A stretch of 53,984 nt of DNA, from positions 1-53,984 of the forward strand of contig MU867150.1 in assembly GCA_033725935.1 (NCBI GenBank). Direction: 5' to 3'. The translations under genes were made by a program, and so were the position numbers. The stretch comes from Cladorrhinum sp. PSN259 (Eukaryota; Ascomycota; Sordariomycetes; Sordariales; Podosporaceae). Each line of letters opens with the position of its first letter. Within the stretch, counting starts at the first letter, position 1. Of this stretch, positions 1 through 11,235 are shown in pieces. Below the pieces are notes generated by a model. That model made no database searches. It worked only from the letters and a program-made list of their open reading frames with translations, and was not told where the DNA came from.

Positions 1-812
1 CAGCATACGCGTACGGTGGGGACAACAACGTCTAATTATCAGACTACGGTCGTGGCGACTGCTACTTGCCTAGGTGGTAGAACGGGAGGAGGAGGAGGTG
101 GTGGAGGTGGTAGTGGTGGTAGTGGTGGTGGTGGTGGAAATAGAGGTAAAGAAACAAAGAGTATCTCAGAGAAGGAATATTTCGCTGACGGTTTCTAGGT
201 GGTGGTAGAGGGGGTGGCGGCGGCGGACGAGGTCGTGGTCGAGGGGAACTACCAGATGACGATGGTAGTGAGCTTGGCCCTAAGAGACGGCTGTTGCCAA
301 ATATTGCTGCCGTCACTACTGTCACTGTCGAAGCAACCAAGACGATCACGCAGTCAACCACTCTTCTCGTCCCAGGACAGACTGAAGTTGAGACTGGTGA
401 GTTGGCTTTAACGTTCCCACTCCAACTTTCTTTTTTGACTGACCAAATATGCAGTCTACTCTCAAGTTGTCAGAACATTGTGAGTTTGAGCATCTTGGAG
501 ATAAATTTGGTGCCATCACTGACGAACTGTTTAGCACACCGCCAGCTCAAACTGTCTGCCAGGAAGCTGAAACTGCAACCATTACCGTCTTCTCAATACA
601 GCCTGCCCAAACTGTTTATCAGATCGATCATATCACTTTAAATACTGTTGCAACTGTTTGGGTTGGGTAAGTAAATTATATCATGAAATTATCGTTAGAT
701 AACTGACGATTGGACAATGCTAATTAACAACAGACAAACACGATATTCGACATCAACAGATTACAGGGCGGCCACAGCTTGCTGGGCTGCAGGTGGTCGG
801 TATGGTGTCTGA
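1..812 (+). CDS. Gly-rich and Thr-rich hypothetical protein, 3' part (5' end outside window)
   Basis: I do not recognise the family. The visible part splices as exons 1-145, 199-396, 455-479, 535-666 and 734-812. The introns are 53, 58, 55 and 67 nt, each with GT, a CTGAC or CTAAT-like branch site and AG, and all phases agree; the stop is TGA at 810-812. The product begins in a Thr/Val-rich stretch, passes through a run of more than 40 residues that are mostly Gly with some Arg and Ser (across the first intron), then an acidic and basic stretch, then three Thr/Val/Gln-rich segments with a few Cys. The low-complexity Thr-rich composition is common in fungal secreted or cell-wall proteins, but signal peptide and N terminus lie outside the window, so location is a guess. 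Without splicing, every frame here meets a stop, which is why the gene looks broken at first sight. Confidence 0.6.
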
Positions 813-2758
813 ATGGGAATGGCGTTTCAATCAAGGCAAAAAGGGGAGAAAAAAAATACCGAAATCTCACCAAACCCCCCGGGACCGGGGGCGTGGTTAC
901 GAAAACTCCATCTGAGAAAGCTAATTAAGTCAATCACTGTCCCGTGGATAATAGAGCTCCTTCGAAGGATACCACAGCCGGTGTGTTGAACCCGGGGGCG
1001 TTGGCGTGCCCACCTCACGACGCCCCAATACCACTGGGCCAATTTGGCCATTGGGGAGTCAAATGGTGATTGTTGGTCTGTGGGAAGTTGTATATAAAGG
1101 AAGGAAGGGGTGGGCACCTTGATGGGCTCGGTGACCGGGCACACGTGAGAGAGATAAGCTAGCTGCTAGGAAGGAACGATCATGAGACTGAACTTGAAAT
1201 CAAATCTCTTGCTGCTTTGATCTATCTGCAATTCTGTGAATGTATTAATCATACGATGGAATTCACACTCTGGGATATGATTGCTGTCAAACCAAATCAT
1301 GCAGACCAACCCAAGACATATCACTTGGCTCAGACGATCCATCCTTCTAGAATACTGTGGATGCTCATAGCTACTGCCCACTCTGCTCTTCTTCGGGTGG
1401 GTTCTCCGAGATCCGAAAGCAGCAACGCTGCGGAAGACAGATCCGACAAGATGGGTTGGTGCTTCCCCTTGTAGGGCCCTTGGCTAAATGACGCTTGAAA
1501 TATTCAGGCCGGTATCTTCCCGGGATGATCAGTTAGATTAAACGGCTCATTTCATTTCACATGGCACCCCCACACTGCTTTCTGAACTGATTGTTTGTTT
1601 CAAGCTGCATCAAACCTTGATTGGCCAATTCCCACAGCCAAATATCAACATCATGGGTTCATGGTTCCTTATGCCACTCTTGGTTCAAGAAGCCCAACCT
1701 CAAGCCCTGCCATTCTGATCCATTGAAATAAAATCACGCGATGCTCGTCACATATTCATTACTATCAAATTTCTTGAAACCATAACTCTCATCAGACAAG
1801 GTTATGGTTTGGTCCTGTCTGTTCAGCGGCTTGTCTCGATGTAGGCTCTGCTGCTCACCGGGTAATTCGAGCCGCGCAATCTAAACATCGTGGTTTTTAC
1901 TGCTGCATACCGGAAAGAAACCACGCAGCCATCTTTCTTGCGGCTGAGGTGGTTTATTATTGTTGCATTGACCAACGAGCTTCTCCAGGAATCCATCATC
2001 CTTGGACGCTTCGGACGTCCTGAACTGCCAAGCAACAGCTGCGGCCCATCCCACCACAGAGCCGCCCTGTATACGACACACACTACAACTGTTACCCCAA
2101 GGGGCGTTTCATTGCAACAAGCGGTACCGCCGGACTGGTTATGGGCGCATAATGGCGGAAGGGGACATGATATTGTAGCTCCCGAGATGCCGTCTGATCG
2201 GAATGTTCTTCTGGGAGATCGGCCGACTTCCCTGCTGCATGTCGAGATTAATCCTCCGTCTCCCCCCAGTCACACCCAGCAACCTTGAGGCGTGGTACAC
2301 CCGCTACTCGAAATTCTTACTCCCGCGGTGCTGACCAGGTTAATTAATCCAAAGCCGGCAAAACGCTTCAGTGATCCGATACTATCGCTCACCAGACCTT
2401 GGACAAGAGAAACACAAGCTAAAAGACTATAAGGGTGGGGAGATCGCCATACGATCCGGCCGGAGAAATGGCGCCATTGCCGTGTTCTGTCTTTACCGCA
2501 GTATCTGTTGGCAACGGCAAAGGGAGAGCCGCGGTCGATCGAGATTCGGCTTCAACCCGTTCGGCGAGTATATCTCGGGCTGCACTTCCCCAGATTTTTA
2601 GAAACTTCCCCACGACTACCCCAGACAAAAGCAGGCGAGCCGCGGGGATCCCACAAGCGCCACCTCAGCTACCCCTGAGCCCCTGATTGCAAAGATATCA
2701 GTCATACAGCCCGCTTGTGTCACGTTACAACCGTCGCCAACCTACACTACACCTGACC
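813..2758. other. intergenic region
   Basis: About 1.9 kb between the Gly-rich gene and the AA7 oxidase. Open frames here are short, overlap on both strands and have no domain signature. I see no tRNA or repeat. The 3' part is presumably the promoter of the AA7 gene; a TATA-like ACTATAAG lies near 2425. Confidence 0.5.
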
Positions 2759-4275
2759 ATGCAGCTTGCCCCCCTCTTCGCCCTGTTGGGCTTGGCAGCC
2801 GCCTCTCCTTTTGACAAGGCAACCGCACTTTCCGACTGCCTCGTCGGGTCGGGAGTGCCCACCAATGCTCCTGGGTCTGCAGACTGGAAGCTGGATGCAG
2901 CACCCTTCAACCTGCGGCTCAATTTTACACCCGTTGCCATCGCAGTCCCGACAACGCCAAAACATGTCCAGGATGCCGTTGCATGTGCTGCTCAGCTTGG
3001 AATCAAGGCAAATGCGAAATGCGGGGGGCATTCTTACGCCTCGTTTGGGCTTGGTGGAGAGGACGGACATCTCACGATTGAGATGGATAGAATGAACAAG
3101 GTTGTCTTGGACAATACCACGGGTATTGCAACCGTCGAAGGTGGCTCTAGGTTGGGACACATTGTAAGCGAACTCTACCAGCAAGGGAAGAGAGGGTTTA
3201 GCCACGGTACCTGCCCAGGGTAAGTCGACTCTGATTACCTTGGTAAGATTGTTTTACTGACAAGCGTAGGGTTGGCATTGGAGGACACGCCTTGCACGGA
3301 GGGTATGGTGTCAGCTCCAACACTAAGGGGTTATCTTTGGACTGGATGGTAGGCGCAACAGTTGTCCTGGCAAACTCTACGATCGTCAATACCTCAGCCA
3401 CTGAGAATCCCGACTTGTTCTGGGCCCTTCGTGGAGCCGGATCGTCGATGGGTATCGTAACCGAGTTCCGTTTCAACACATTTGAGGTACCGGAGAAAGT
3501 GACATACTTTGTCGCACCCGTCCAATGGCCTACCGAAGCCAGAGCACTAGTCGGTGTCCGAGCAGTGCAGGAATTCGCCAAGACGATGCCTCGAGAGCTC
3601 AACATGCGGCTTTTCATTGCCAAACGATTCGCCAACCTTGAGGGTCTTTATTACGGAGACAAGGCAGGTTTGCAAGCTGTCCTTGCGCCGTTGCAGAAGA
3701 TTACGAACGCAACGTTGGCAGTTGCCACAACAGGAGGATGGCTCGACCAGATCAAGTATTTTGGCGGTGGAGTCAACCTCGACCAAGGACACCCTTACAG
3801 CCAACACGAGACCTTTTATTCTACCAGTCTTTACACCAAGGCGCTCAGCGAGACGAAACTTCAGGACTTTGTGAGCTACTGGTTCAAGCAAGCCAAGGCC
3901 AACCCGAGGGACTGGTACGTCCATATTGATTTACATGGTAGTGATAAGTCTGCCGTGCGGGAGCCAGCCGAAGACTCGACGGCATACGCCCATCGCGACT
4001 ATCTCCTCATGTATCTATTCTATGATCGTGTCGACAAGGGACTCTACCCAGCGGATGGACACACCATCATGCAAAACTTTGCCAAGAATCTCACGGATGG
4101 ACTGGACAAGAAGGATTGGGGCATGTATATCAACTATCCCGACTCGAGATTGGACCAAGAATCTGCTCAGGCCAACTACTGGGGCAAGAACTTGCCTAGG
4201 CTACAGGCGATCAAGAAGGCGGTGGACCCGAATGATGTGTTCCATTATCCTCAGGGCGTCTTACCGGCGGCCTGA
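2759..4275 (+). CDS. secreted FAD-linked oligosaccharide oxidase (AA7, BBE-type)
   Basis: Two exons, 2759-3219 and 3270-4275, with a 50-nt GT-AG intron, give 488 residues. The ATG at 2759 is chosen because it starts a signal peptide (hydrophobic core LAPLFALLGLAAA, then SPF). An FAD_binding_4 domain follows, then a C-terminal BBE segment ending near DPNDVFHYPQGV. Both residues for bicovalent flavin attachment are visible: the His in GGHSYASFG and the Cys in GTCPGVGIGGH, which spans the splice junction. This arrangement is typical of AA7 gluco-, xylo- and chito-oligosaccharide oxidases, which oxidise the reducing end to a lactone and release H2O2 outside the cell. Substrate cannot be read from sequence. 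The neighbour is a GH10 xylanase on the other strand with only 170 bp between the two 3' ends, which makes xylo-oligosaccharides an attractive but inferred substrate. Confidence 0.9.
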
Positions 4276-4445
4276 CTCTTGGCACATGAATCGTTGTGAT
4301 GGGGGATGAGGTACAGGAATAGACATTTGAAAATGAAGTACTATAGAATATTAAACTTGACTTTTTTGTTTGTGGGTATTTAAACTCCCACAACGCCTTG
4401 ACGCCACATCTGAACTTTACTCGAGGTTCACTCCGAATCAGAAAT

Positions 4446-5708
4446 TCACAGTACAAACAAAATCGTCCCCATAACGACCGAAATGATGGTGTAGAATCTA
4501 AGGATTGAGACATCACTGTCCGCTGCAGACGTGGCTGTCGACGACGGATCTGGTCCCTCGCCCAATGCAGTTACTCCCGCCCCGGGTGTTCCAGCCCCGG
4601 TCTTTGTAGCAGTAGTAGTACTATTACTCGCAGCAGCAGAAGTAGCATCTTCCAATAACTTCCTCACAGCAAAGTAAGCCGGCTTCTTTTGATAATCGGC
4701 CGTCCAGAGACAGGCATCCCCCGTTCCAGGAAAGATACTGGGTATCCAGCTGTACTTGTCTGTAAACTGCCACAACGTCACGCCGACGCACTTCTCGACG
4801 TCGAGACAGGCCCCCACGGCCGATACGTAATCGTCTGCTTGCTGCTCCCTGTCCGCATCAGCGGGCGGCAGAGAAGGGTGGGCAATGTCCAGCTCCGTCA
4901 GGGCAACTTCCAGGCCCAACGAAGTAAACTTTTGGAGCGTTTCAGTCAGAGATTGTCTCGAGGGGGTTTTTCCGACCGCTAAGTGGGCTTGGAAGCCCAG
5001 CCCGTCTATTTTGGTTTTTGTCGACTGCAAGAGCTGGACTATGCGGACGGCTCCGGACAGCTTTTTGGGGTTCGTCTCGAGGTTGAAGTCGTTGTAGTAG
5101 AGTTTAGGCCTCAAAGGGTCCGAGGCGGACGCGTTGGCCGCTATTGAAAACGACAAGGGGATGTATGATTCCCCGAGGATCTGGAAGAAGATTGAAGGGC
5201 GGTAGGTGCCTTCCTCTGTCAGGGCTTCGTTTACGACGTCCCAGGCAAAACAGGCGCCTCTGAAGTGGGTCATGAGGTTTGTGAGGTGCGTCTGGAGGAG
5301 GAGTCTGAGTGTGGCGGGTGTCCAGGCGGTCGACGAGACAAAAGGGGGCAGTTGGGAGTGCCAGGTTAGGGTGTGGCATCTTAGGAGCTGCTTGTTGGAT
5401 TTCGCTTTGGCAGAAATGAGGTCGGATTGATTGAAGGAGAATTGGTTCGGGAGGGGTTGGGTTACTTCCCACTTTTGCGAGTTTTCGGGGGTGAGCTGGC
5501 CGAATTCGACGACGTCGTTGACGATGGCTTGGTATGGGGCATCGTTGAGGTTGTTTGTTTCTGTTGCGGTGCCAAAATATTGTTTGCCTGCTGCTACGAA
5601 GAGGGAGTGGAGGCCGCCTTGCTGGGTTTTGTTGCTGTTGTTGTTTGATTGTGCCAAAGTCAAAAGTGCACTGGACAGTGCCAGGATGAGTTTGTGTGGT
5701 CGTGTCAT
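4446..5708 (-). CDS. GH10 endo-beta-1,4-xylanase with C-terminal GPI-type tail
   Basis: Single exon, 420 residues, ATG at 5708. Signal peptide (LILALSSALLTLAQS), then a GH10 barrel of about 320 residues. The acid/base Glu is E161 in WDVVNEA and the nucleophile is E272 in TELDIA; the substrate-binding LRCHTLTWHSQ segment lies at about 109-119 and LWQFTDKYSW near 313. The enzyme cuts xylan backbones outside the cell. After about residue 355 a Ser/Thr/Ala/Gly-rich linker leads to a hydrophobic terminal segment (ILRFYTIISVVMGTILFVL). A Ser/Thr-rich region ending in a hydrophobic tail fits a GPI-anchored, wall- or membrane-bound xylanase, which is less usual than a freely secreted form; there is no CBM1. 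It is convergent with the AA7 oxidase gene. Confidence 0.92.
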   Translation of the reverse strand: MTRPHKLILALSSALLTLAQSNNNSNKTQQGGLHSLFVAAGKQYFGTATETNNLNDAPYQAIVNDVVEFGQLTPENSQKWEVTQPLPNQFSFNQSDLISAKAKSNKQLLRCHTLTWHSQLPPFVSSTAWTPATLRLLLQTHLTNLMTHFRGACFAWDVVNEALTEEGTYRPSIFFQILGESYIPLSFSIAANASASDPLRPKLYYNDFNLETNPKKLSGAVRIVQLLQSTKTKIDGLGFQAHLAVGKTPSRQSLTETLQKFTSLGLEVALTELDIAHPSLPPADADREQQADDYVSAVGACLDVEKCVGVTLWQFTDKYSWIPSIFPGTGDACLWTADYQKKPAYFAVRKLLEDATSAAASNSTTTATKTGAGTPGAGVTALGEGPDPSSTATSAADSDVSILRFYTIISVVMGTILFVL

Positions 5709-6551
5709 TGTGGGAGGAGTTGTAAGTGGATGGCTTCAAAGTTCGAAATGAGAATTACACCTGGGTACTTGTATCGGTGACAACTCGAGATCTTTTATTC
5801 ACGGCACCCATCTTTCACTTTGCATTAGAGTTGTCGTCTGGTTCGGGCTGATCATTCAGGTTTCAGAACCATGACGCTACCCCTGAACCCCAGATTTGGT
5901 GTTTGGGATTGATCGGACTATGCCGAATTGACAGATCTGTCTGTGCGGACTCCAGAATATTCTATTTTTGATTTGATTGAGGGTATATCTGACGGAGTGG
6001 TGATCTACAAGATGTGTGGTAAGAAATGATGCCGGTCGATCAAAGAAGGACAAGAAGTCTTTGAAACAGCCTGGGGGTCTCTCTAATTGATTCGGGCCAA
6101 CTTGCCAAGTCAACTGTGCCGCATGCCAGTGAACCCTAAAGTTGACTTATTGCGCCATCCGAATGCGGAGACGGTTCCAACGGAGGGAAGGTGTGGATGC
6201 AAGGACTTTGCTTCAGACCAATCATTATCTGCGAGGCAGATATATCTTCTGCAGTCAAGATGCACATATGCACCTGGGCCATTCGCTAGATTAGGAAATG
6301 GTCAGCTATTGGGCTGATACTGTTCGTTGGCGCCATCCTTTTGTCAATGCAACTTGAACCTTACCATTCCAAGTGCTCAACGTGATTGATTCCTGCCTGT
6401 TGGTCCCAGCCAGGTGGTTCATTCGGGAAGGCGTGCCGCTGAATCTCACCCACCCTCCTTCTCTTTTATGCTTATTTGAACCCGACCCCGCCCTTATTGT
6501 CTCCCGTTCATCTCGTTCTCACAACTAGTCACGTGCTCAGAAGAGAAAAGG
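5709..6551. other. intergenic region between divergent genes
   Basis: 843 bp separating the GH10 gene (minus) from the methyltransferase relic (plus); it must hold the xylanase promoter. No RNA gene or repeat seen. Confidence 0.5.
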
Positions 6552-7382
6552 ATGGCATCACCTCCTCCTGCTCCCCCTCCGGCTGCCGAGTCTACTTCGA
6601 CTCCGGCTGCCGCTGCGGAGCCAACACTGGCTGCAGGATCACCACCTGCTGAGACTCAGCACCGACCTGTAATCCAGGTCGACGACGCCTTCGATGACGA
6701 TGATGCCGACTCTTCTCTCGGCGACGACGTGGAGTCGTCCACAGCAAGCATCTCTAGCTCCATCCTGAGATTTAGAGAGGAGAATGGACATTCAATGAGC
6801 CCTTTGACTACATCTATATCCGCGTCATGAGCGGCTCCGTCTCAAACTGGCCCGACTTCTTCGAAAAGTGCTACAAAAACCTCAAACCCGGCGGCTGGGT
6901 CGAAGCCCAGGATCTCGGTGCCCCGGTTTGTGATGATGGCACATACCACGAAGGCCTTGCCATTCACAAGGTCATTACCCTGCTCAACGCTGGTCTCACG
7001 GCCGTCGGCAAGGGGCTTGTTGATGTCTACAAGCTCAAGGACTTCCTCAAGGAGGCTGGATTCCCCGAAGTCAAGGAGAAGCACGGCTACTGGCCGAGCA
7101 ACTCCTGGCCAAAGGACCCCAAGCTGAAAGAGATTGGAACGTGGGCTAATATGTCCCTGTCTTCCGGGTTCGAGGGATTTCTACTTGCCTTGGGCACTCG
7201 GGACATGGGATGGACGCCCGAAGAAGTTGCCGTTCTCTCTGCCCAAGCAAGAGATGATATGAACAACCGCCGTATCCATACATACTGGCCTGTGTGAGTA
7301 CACGTTCGCTATTATGTTGCCGAATTTTCGCTAATTCATTGATAGTGTAATTGCATATGCTCAGAAGCCACTGAATCTATGA
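6552..7382 (+). pseudogene. LaeA-like (TAM-type) methyltransferase relic with internal deletion
   Basis: The N-terminal part (6552 to about 6786) is the Pro/Ala/Ser-rich acidic leader typical of fungal TAM-domain methyltransferases and ends in SSILRFREENG. In intact relatives this is followed by about 100 residues holding the glycine-rich SAM-binding motif (VLDVGTGTG-like). Here the sequence jumps straight to the post-motif region, read in another frame from about 6788 (FNEPFDYIYIRVMSGSVSNW, then KNLKPGGWVEAQD). The original frame stops at 6828-6830. The downstream frame runs to 7293, a 52-nt intron (7294-7345) follows, and the last exon ends with a natural-looking AQKPLNL and TGA at 7382. 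So the 3' half, including its splice sites, is well kept while the SAM core is gone and the frame is shifted. I infer a recent deletion; no methyltransferase activity is expected. Confidence 0.75.
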
Positions 7383-7457
7383 TGGTAATGAATGGGAAAG
7401 GGCAACTTGAACCCTATCTTGGGTTGGGATTGGATAGTTTCATTCAGGAAATCTTTT

Positions 7458-9344
7458 CTATACAGCAGATAAACTTGTCGTCCGAGCCAGACCCTCATCC
7501 TGCTGTCTCATCTCCGTCTTAACAGCAGTACTGAAACGACTTGCACTACGGATCTTGTCACCATAGGCAATGAAGCAAAACGGAACTGCAGCAAGACCTG
7601 CGCTGATACCGGCAAGCAGCACGCACGATCTAGCCACCCCAAGACTTTGAATCATGTCCTCGATGGCGAGGGGAATCAGAGCACCGGCCACGCTCCTCGT
7701 CGTGCCCAATGCTGCCAGGGCTGATGCAGAGTAGATCCCATAAGCATCGGCAACATACTAGAACCGAAGACAGATGTCAGTAAATCTTCCAGCCGGGTTC
7801 GGAAAGCCTTCTGGCTACTCACGTTGATCATTGCCACCCAGATGATATTGTAAGCAATGCCGTAGGGAAACAGTGCTATGAAGGGAACTGCCCAGTGAAT
7901 ACTCTCTCGGGATGTGAGTCCGAACCAGAGGATTGAAACAACAAAAAAGGGGCCTCCAACACAAGCCAGAGGAAGCCGAAGATATTCGGCTCTTTTCTTG
8001 GGATGTTTGGCGCTCAACCGCAGAGTGACCGGGTCGGACCACCAGCAGATGAAGCAGCCCACAATTGTGCCACCACCAACTTGTTGAAATGGTCAGTAAT
8101 ATGATTCTTTTTCTTTATGGAACCTAGATAACTTACCAAGGGTGAACATGATTCCTGTAACACCTGCGCTGAACCCATAGATGCCTTTGAAGACAGCCGG
8201 TACCATCTGAACCAGCATGTAAAACAATGCATATATAAATGCAATGTACAGCGAGGTGAGAATCACCATCATTTCGTGACGAATCATTTGAAGTGGCCGT
8301 AAAAGTGTCGTTTTCTGTTTCCAGTTAGTTTTAACGATATCATGAAATCAAACGTCAACAAGTTTGCAGAGCCGACATATAAACTCACTAAAGCAGCAAC
8401 CACACTCTTTCCCTCCACGTCGACAGGAGCAACAAATCTCTGCCCTGTCTCGTTGTTCTTATTCAACCTGGCCGCCTTCTTTTGCAAGATCTTGGAAGCT
8501 AATGTCTCAGGAAGAAATACAACGCAGGCGAACGACACACCTGCGTATATCAAGGCAATCCAGAAAACCCATCGCCACCCCAAAACTGGACTAATAAAAC
8601 CAGCCAAAACGGGAGCTCCTAAAGGCCCGACGAATGTAGCGGCAGACCAAATCATCAACATCCTCCCTCTTTCCACCTCACCCTTCCAACAATCGGCAAT
8701 GACACCGCCGAAGACGCTCAGCGGAGGACTTCCAAACGTTCCAGAGAAGAATCTGAACAATAGAAACACCCACCACTGCCTAGACAGTGCCGCCCCCAGG
8801 GTCGACAAGATGAATAGGGCGAATCCTGTGATAAGGATTGGTTTGCGGCCATACTGCTCGGAAAGTGGTGCAAATATTAAGGGACCGAAGACAAAGCCGA
8901 CCAAATACAGCGAAGCAGGCAGGACGGTCTGTGGCCCTGCGGGGACATGGAACTCGTTTTGAAGATAGGGGTAGAAGAGATTGGACGGAAGGGTCGACCC
9001 CATAGTTGAGTTGATACTTGTTACGATGGTCGAGACGAGAATGAAAGATTTCTTCTTCTAAACATTTGCGCGCCGTTAGATAAATGACACAAGAAACGCA
9101 TTCCACAAAAGATATCATCACGAACTTTTGACCAGTTATATGGACTTGTTGGATCATCAGCACCGGAAAAGCTGACAACGGTTACGCCCTCTTCAGCAGC
9201 CCGGGGAGATGACGGGGATGAGAGTTGCGCATCATGATGAATGGTAGTGGAAGCGAGCGAGATATCCGAGTCACTGCCACTGCTCCTGCTGCCGATGGTC
9301 CTGGCTCCAATAGGACGGGATGGACTCTTCTCAGTGACTTCCAT
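7458..9344 (-). CDS. MFS drug/polyamine-type transporter (DHA1 family)
   Basis: Five exons on the minus strand, 9344-9126, 9057-8389, 8314-8137, 8079-7823 and 7757-7458, encode 540 residues; phases agree at all four junctions and each intron is 56-74 nt. The first donor is a weak GTTCGT but is fixed by phase. A cytosolic Ser-rich N terminus of about 70 residues ends in the family signature DPTSPYNWSK, followed by about 12 membrane segments. The DHA1 motif A region reads PLSEQYGRKP, and motif C-like GPLGAPVLAGFIS is in TM5. Such carriers export drugs, polyamines or small toxic metabolites by proton antiport at the plasma membrane; the substrate here is unknown. The 3' end lies 75 bp from the end of the methyltransferase relic. 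Confidence 0.88.
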
Positions 9345-11021
9345 CGTATCGTAGCGGTGTTAATTCGAGGACTGGGCCGAGTAGAGAAGATGGACACAAG
9401 AGTCCTTAAAATCTTTGGTGTTTCTTTTTGTCAGACCGAGGCATACAAACCACCAAAAAGGAGGTTACCCCAACTCCCCTTTTAAAGCCCGAAACAAACA
9501 ACCACCATCACAAAACACTCCATGCAATTCCCACCGTTGCTCAGGACGTGCACAACCCAGCCACCAGCAAGACCGCTTCAGCATCTTGGATAAAGCCCCT
9601 GAACAAGCTGCATTCTCCCCTATCTTGCGGTATCTGCAAAAGATCAAGTTGGAAGGAGTCGTTACACGCCGTCATCGGAAGACATCAGTTGTTTAGTTTT
9701 GCTAATGGGTTGGGAAAGCGCCTGGAACTATACTAGTACCCCCTCGTGATGGGGATAATCTTTCCCGGGATTGAACACTATGGGGTAAGGGAACAACACC
9801 CTGTTAGCGTCCACCGTGATACTGGCGGTCAACAAACACACACAAACTCCAGCACGACGACCTCGGGATGTTTACAAACACAGAAGTTGATGCCAAACTG
9901 TAAGAAGAAGCCAAAGTTACCCAAAAAGGAAGAACAAGATCTCAAACCAGTAAAGTTGTGAGAATATTCAGATCTCGCACAAAAAAAGGTACGATGCCAT
10001 CCATCGTCCCTTCAAATATCCTCTTCCCCTCACACAAACCGGGTAACTGATCCCGTATCCCGAGTCTATGCCGTATATGCCGTCCAAGTATTCCAGAACA
10101 GTCATGGAACACATGCCCAGATTATTTTTATCCAGTCACAGTTCCCAACCCCTACCCACGCCCTTCCCGATCAACGTTCCACATTCTCCACAAAACGTTT
10201 TTGCTTCCCCTTACCCAAGTCGGGCTAAACAAGGGTACATCAGCCTGGAGTTCTAGATCTTTTTGATCCATGAACCCGTTCATCGGACCTTCCTCTGGAA
10301 ACTACACTAGAGGCTGCGCGGCCCGCTGGTTGACGGTCCCCTATTCCGATTGGGTGGTCTTAGATTCAATGTTCTGTTGTGGAAACCAAAAAATTTAACA
10401 TGGTCACTTGATCTGATTTCCTGCCCGCCCCCTACCTGTTACAAACCAGACAGACTAAAAAACAATGCAAACTTTTGTTTATTATCTCGCGACAAACATG
10501 TCCGAGCAAATAAGAAAGAGGCGGTATGTACCTATTAAGCCTTGCTGTAATGGCCCTTGGACAGTAATGAATTAGGTAGTACTAGTATCGCAGCGGCAGG
10601 GGATTATGAGAGTCAAACAAACGCACTTGACCAAGCAAAAAAGAAAATGACCTCCGGTATCGTTCCGTTGTAAATGACCTGACTTTCTCAGAAGCTTGGC
10701 TTTTTTCTCTGTTCGAGAAGGTGGATTGAAAGTATCGTGATCCAGACCGCCGGTTTGGTCCGTTGACAAAGCTGTATCATCGATGACTCGATTTCCCAAA
10801 ACGGGAAAAAAATCCCGAGCGGTAGATACAACTGGATTGCCCCTGACTACCTTACCCACTCTGATAAGTAAAACGTTTCTTATGAAGCTTGCTTGCTTGC
10901 TTGCGCTCGGGATCCCAACACCGACCTCCAAGGAAAGGGTTTGATGATGAGGACATTTCACCTTGCGCACACTACACACAGAACGTGTTTGCGATGTAGA
11001 GAAACATCTCTAAACAAGCTC
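9345..11021. other. intergenic region
   Basis: About 1.7 kb upstream of the MFS gene and the tRNA. Only short open frames of biased composition; I see no gene, repeat or further tRNA. Confidence 0.5.
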
Positions 11022-11124
11022 GCCCGATTAGCTCAGCTGGTTAGAGCGTCGTACTAATATCTACCTTATTCCAGGTAAATATTTGGTAATGCGAAGGTCA
11101 ACAGTTCAATCCTGTTATTGGGCA
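11022..11124 (+). tRNA. tRNA-Ile (anticodon AAT) with 29-nt intron
   Basis: Acceptor stem GCCCGAT pairs with ATTGGGC (one G-T), discriminator A at 11124. The D arm is GCTC/GAGC with AGCTGGTTA loop, and the anticodon stem TCGTA/TGCGA closes the loop C-T-A-A-T-A-A with anticodon AAT at 11056-11058. The T arm AACAG/CTGTT carries TTCAATC. The canonical 37/38 intron is 11060-11088. It reads isoleucine AUU and, after deamination of A34 to inosine, AUC. All conserved positions of a functional tRNA are present. Confidence 0.93.
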
Positions 11125-11129
11125 TTATA

Positions 11130-11134
11130 TTTTT
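11130..11134 (+). terminator. RNA polymerase III terminator of the tRNA gene
   Basis: A run of five T starts six bases after the end of the tRNA-Ile. Confidence 0.7.
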
Positions 11135-11235
11135 CTCTTTTATATTTTGTCAGGCATCTATCCATGTTATGGTAAATAATGGTACTACCTGAACAAAAGT
11201 CTTTTTCCTCTTCCAAAAAAGGCATCATCTTGTCC

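Noticed and set aside
8342..8962. 206-codon plus-strand frame opposite the transporter
   Set aside because: Antisense shadow of the MFS gene; no start context or family.
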